Origin: an uncultured Bacilli bacterium
GTDB taxonomy: Bacteria > Bacillota_I > Bacilli_A > RF39 > UBA660
Assembly: GCA_934085635.1 (NCBI GenBank)
Contig: CAKOHL010000057.1
Coordinates: 1 to 7,475 of the forward strand
DNA: 7,475 nt
Reading direction: 5' to 3'
Part shown: positions 5,909 to 7,475 of the stretch, in pieces
Numbering within the stretch: position 1 is the stretch's first letter
How the letters are laid out: every line of letters starts with the position of its first letter
The notes under the pieces: model-generated
Seen by the model: the letters and a program-made list of their open reading frames with translations, nothing else
Databases searched by the model: none
What the model was told of the DNA's origin: nothing
Program-made: the position numbers and the translations under genes

Positions 5909-5917
5909 ATTATATCA
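5909..5917 (-). promoter_or_regulatory. extended -10 promoter of the VanY-type gene
   Basis: On the minus strand TATAAT (5909-5914) is preceded by TGA (5915-5917), giving the extended TGn-TATAAT form. No good -35 box lies at 16-18 nt, which extended -10 promoters tolerate. The -10 is inside a 14-bp perfect palindrome (5903-5916), which may be chance in AT-rich DNA. The start codon follows 19 nt after the -10 box. Confidence 0.55.
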
Positions 5918-5937
5918 CAACTAATAACAAAATATTA

Positions 5938-5966
5938 AAAAAACTAATCTATTTGACTAGTTTTTT
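5938..5966 (-). terminator. intrinsic terminator of the 253-aa/122-aa operon
   Basis: The arms 5938-5949 and 5955-5966 pair over 12 bp with one G-T wobble around a 5-nt loop. The minus-strand reading ends in seven T. The TAG stop codon of the 122-aa gene (5949-5951) lies at the edge of the loop, so the ascending arm is formed by its last codons. It separates this operon from the VanY-type gene, whose promoter begins about 20 bp further on. Confidence 0.8.
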
Positions 5967-6317
5967 ATCATTTTCTTTTGAATTTTTATAAGTCATGTAA
6001 GCATCATAACTAGGTGTAACTTTAACTATAGGTAAATCAAGTGTCTTATAAACCTTGTTAAATCTAGCTTTTTCTTCTTGACTTAAATTAACAACTAAGT
6101 TATAAACGATTTCATCTATCTTTTCACGATATTCGCTAATAACCAAAGATTGATTGTCTAACTTTGCTTTAAGTTTTCTTACTTTACTAGCATTACCATT
6201 ATTTCTTTCTAAAGCTTCCACATAAGAATTAGATAATTCTTTATAAACAATAATAGCATTAAGCAAATTTTTTTTATAAATCTCTAAAATTTGTTCAAGT
6301 TCATTAACATTAACCAT
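5949..6317 (-). CDS. unrecognised 122-aa coiled-coil protein, paralogue of the N-terminal module of its neighbour
   Basis: I do not recognise this family by name. The protein is soluble, with no signal peptide or membrane helix, and mostly helical. Residues 5-78 show heptad-like hydrophobic spacing compatible with coiled coil. Three collinear anchors match the upstream 253-aa protein. These are Leu-Glu-Ile-Tyr-Lys-Lys-x-Leu (11-18; Leu-Glu-Val-Tyr-Lys-Lys-x-Leu there), Leu-Val-Val at 74-76 (76-78 there) and Tyr-Asp followed by a Lys/Ser/Glu-Asn tail at 104-115 (109-118 there). It has no counterpart to that protein's C-terminal domain. The genes overlap by 8 bp (the ATG lies before the upstream TAA), and GGAGG sits 8 nt before this ATG within the upstream coding sequence, so the two products should be made together. 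A partner or antagonist role for the larger protein is inference. Confidence 0.8.
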   Translation of the reverse strand: MVNVNELEQILEIYKKNLLNAIIVYKELSNSYVEALERNNGNASKVRKLKAKLDNQSLVISEYREKIDEIVYNLVVNLSQEEKARFNKVYKTLDLPIVKVTPSYDAYMTYKNSKENDKKLVK

Positions 6318-7071
6318 TTAATTTTCCTCCATTAACTTTTGCTAGAATATTATTTTTATTGATAAGATAAAATGCCATATCATCTCTAACACTTAAATAT
6401 GAAGTAGACATTCCTTTTGGAAAAATATCATCAAAAAGTGTAATATCAACTTCAGAAAGATCAGCTTTTCTAACAGTTTCATTAAGTAGATTATCTAAAA
6501 CACCTCTAGGAAGCTTATGTTTCTTCTTAATATCATTATAAATTTCTTTGCTCTTAAGTGGTGAGATTTTTTCTGAAATGCTATGGATAAGTAGTCCAGT
6601 ACCCTCGTGATGCATATCAAAACCTAAACTTTTAAGTAAAACTGCAATATCAATGCTCATTGATGGATATCCATTTTCATAATTTCTTAAAACTTCATAA
6701 GCACTTAAACAAGTATTTTCAGAATCTTTACTATCAAACATATCGTAATTTTCTTTAGCCATTGTAAGTAAGTAAGGAGTTTCAAAAATTAATCTATACA
6801 TATCAAGTCTTGATTCATCAAAGCCATTAACGATTTCAACTACTAATTCATTAATAAATGCATTTAACTTATCAATTACACTTTTAATTACTTTAATCTC
6901 ACTATAAAGTTTATCAAGCTCTTCAAGCATTTCATTTTCAAGTTTTTCATCATTTAATCCATAAAAATCAAAAAGTTTTTTCTTATATTTAGTCTCTAAA
7001 AAAGACTTTCTTTCTAAATTTTTTATAAGTTCCTTCTTATACACCTCTAGAACTCTTTCACTATTTGTCAT
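6310..7071 (-). CDS. unrecognised 253-aa protein: N-terminal coiled-coil module plus Spo0A C-terminal-like DNA-binding domain
   Basis: No family name is certain. Residues 1-80 are helical and charged with regular Leu/Ile spacing, probably a coiled coil. Residues 80-135 link to a C-terminal region (about 138-240) whose pattern matches the Spo0A effector domain as I remember it. Leu-Gly-x4-His-x-x-Gly (L149, G150, H154, G157) fits Spo0A Leu-Gly-x4-His-x-x-Gly. Ile-Tyr-Asn-Asp-Ile-Lys-Lys-Lys (177-184) fits Leu-Tyr-Pro-Asp-Ile-Ala-Lys-Lys. The following helix ending in Arg-Lys-Ala (201-203) fits the recognition-helix region, and Leu-Phe is conserved after it. No receiver domain or phospho-acceptor Asp is present. 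The open frame extends to an ATG at 7095, but that codon falls between the -10 box and the expected transcript start. The ATG at 7071, with a G-rich site at 7079-7084, is therefore the start. A transcription regulator is the best guess; the gene itself is firm. Confidence 0.8.
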   Translation of the reverse strand: MTNSERVLEVYKKELIKNLERKSFLETKYKKKLFDFYGLNDEKLENEMLEELDKLYSEIKVIKSVIDKLNAFINELVVEIVNGFDESRLDMYRLIFETPYLLTMAKENYDMFDSKDSENTCLSAYEVLRNYENGYPSMSIDIAVLLKSLGFDMHHEGTGLLIHSISEKISPLKSKEIYNDIKKKHKLPRGVLDNLLNETVRKADLSEVDITLFDDIFPKGMSTSYLSVRDDMAFYLINKNNILAKVNGGKLNG

Positions 7072-7096
7072 ATTTTTTCCCCCCATAACGCACATT

Positions 7097-7125
7097 ATTA
7101 TACCATATTAAGTACACTATGTCAA
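7097..7125 (-). promoter_or_regulatory. perfect-consensus sigma-A promoter of the 253-aa/122-aa operon
   Basis: On the minus strand TTGACA (7120-7125) is separated by exactly 17 nt from TATAAT (7097-7102). TG lies one base before the -10 (TGG then TATAAT), so all three elements are ideal. Transcription should start near 7090, giving a leader of about 19 nt before the ATG at 7071. Such a promoter suggests strong basal expression unless it is repressed. Confidence 0.9.
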
Positions 7126-7142
7126 ATTTACGGGCAGGAATA

Positions 7143-7171
7143 TTCAATTTTAAAGTAATTAATATTATCAT
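7143..7171 (+). promoter_or_regulatory. possible promoter of the serine carboxypeptidase gene
   Basis: TTCAAT (7143-7148) lies 17 nt from TATCAT (7166-7171). The -10 matches 5 of 6 and the -35 only 3 of 6, so this is a weak call in AT-rich DNA. It is the best candidate on this strand between the divergent start codons and would share a region of about 135 bp with the strong minus-strand promoter. Confidence 0.3.
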
Positions 7172-7207
7172 AAAGAATACCATTAAATAGGGGTGATGTT
7201 AATCTTT

Positions 7208-7475
7208 ATGAAAAAGATAATACTTGCATTAATAATATGTTTTATATTTATAACAAGGGTTAATGCAGAAAATGAAAATATAAGTAGTGATGTGATTAAT
7301 TTAAAAAGTCAAAGTGGAATAATAATTGAGGCAGATACTGGAAAAGTTCTGTTTGAAAAAGATGCTGATACAAAAAGATCACCAGCATCAATGACAAAAA
7401 TAATGACTATGCTTTTAATAGTGGAAGAACTTGAAAAGGGAAATATTTTGCTTAAAGATGAAGTTGCAATAAGTG
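7208..7475 (+). CDS. serine D-alanyl-D-alanine carboxypeptidase (peptidase S11, DacA/DacF type), 5' part
   Basis: The first 89 codons of a penicillin-binding D,D-carboxypeptidase that trims the terminal D-alanine of wall peptides; the gene runs off the window. Residues 1-20 are a signal peptide (Met-Lys-Lys, Ile/Leu core, likely cleavage after Val-Asn-Ala). The mature start has the family's Ser-Gly-Ile-Ile-Ile-Glu-Ala-Asp-Thr-Gly-Lys-Val-Leu-Phe-Glu-Lys. Then Pro-Ala-Ser-Met-Thr-Lys carries the Ser-x-x-Lys active site (serine and lysine near residues 62 and 65). The Ser-x-Asn and Lys-Thr-Gly motifs would lie beyond the window. The start at 7208 follows AGGGGTGA (7189-7196). An in-frame ATG at 7196 overlaps that site and would add four residues before the signal peptide, so it is less likely. 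The gene is divergent from the 253-aa gene. Confidence 0.92.
   Translation, partial: MKKIILALIICFIFITRVNAENENISSDVINLKSQSGIIIEADTGKVLFEKDADTKRSPASMTKIMTMLLIVEELEKGNILLKDEVAIS

Noticed and set aside
5753..5938. Plus-strand open frame of 61 codons over the VanY N-terminus and promoter
   Set aside because: It is antisense to the VanY membrane anchor, which explains its hydrophobic translation; no ribosome binding site was seen.
7072..7095. Eight-residue N-terminal extension of the 253-aa protein from the ATG at 7095
   Set aside because: This codon would fall between the -10 box and the transcription start of a perfect promoter, so it would not be in the mRNA.
7120..7126. TGTCAAA, a 6-of-7 match to the Spo0A box TGTCGAA
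   Set aside because: It is simply the complement of the -35 hexamer TTGACA, and the putative recognition helix differs from Spo0A, so the resemblance is expected by chance.

Overview
This is an AT-rich window (by eye under about 30% GC) using the standard genetic code. It has strong Shine-Dalgarno sites, TTGACA/TATAAT-type promoters and U-tract terminators, which suggests a low-GC Bacillota relative. Two D,D-carboxypeptidases point to a peptidoglycan wall, so a wall-less mollicute is unlikely. An uncultured gut Bacilli-type lineage is possible, but no gene here settles the taxonomy. No mobile element, rRNA, tRNA or CRISPR array was seen.

Layout. Positions 1-123 hold the 3' tail of an unrecognised + strand gene. 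A HIT-family hydrolase (302-664, minus) has its own promoter and a terminator overlapping its stop codon. A SufS-type cysteine desulfurase (776-1978, plus) follows in the opposite direction. A short single-stranded-DNA-binding protein (2165-2512, plus) has its own promoter. An XRE-type repressor (2607-2879), a pyrimidine-nucleoside phosphorylase (2909-4183) and a membrane-anchored cadherin-like beta-sandwich protein (4194-4964) look like one + strand operon. Its promoter carries a near-ideal operator palindrome. This operon runs head-on into, and overlaps by 44 bp, a membrane-anchored VanY-type metallo-carboxypeptidase (4921-5889, minus).

Upstream of VanY lies a two-gene minus-strand operon of proteins I do not recognise by name: 253 aa (6310-7071) and 122 aa (5949-6317), overlapping by 8 bp. 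It is driven by a perfect TTGACA-17-TATAAT promoter. The larger protein appears to join an N-terminal coiled-coil module to a C-terminal domain resembling the DNA-binding domain of Spo0A. The smaller protein looks like a free-standing copy of the N-terminal module. This pair is the most novel content of the window. Divergent from it begins a serine D-alanyl-D-alanine carboxypeptidase (7208 to the window end), so the regulator-like pair sits between two wall-trimming enzymes of unrelated mechanism.

The genome is compact. Five promoters place their -10 box only 19-25 nt from the start codon, and all three minus-strand terminators include the stop codon of the gene they end. No gene-free stretch exceeds 300 bases. 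The gaps at 124-301 and 1979-2164 are described in the entries.
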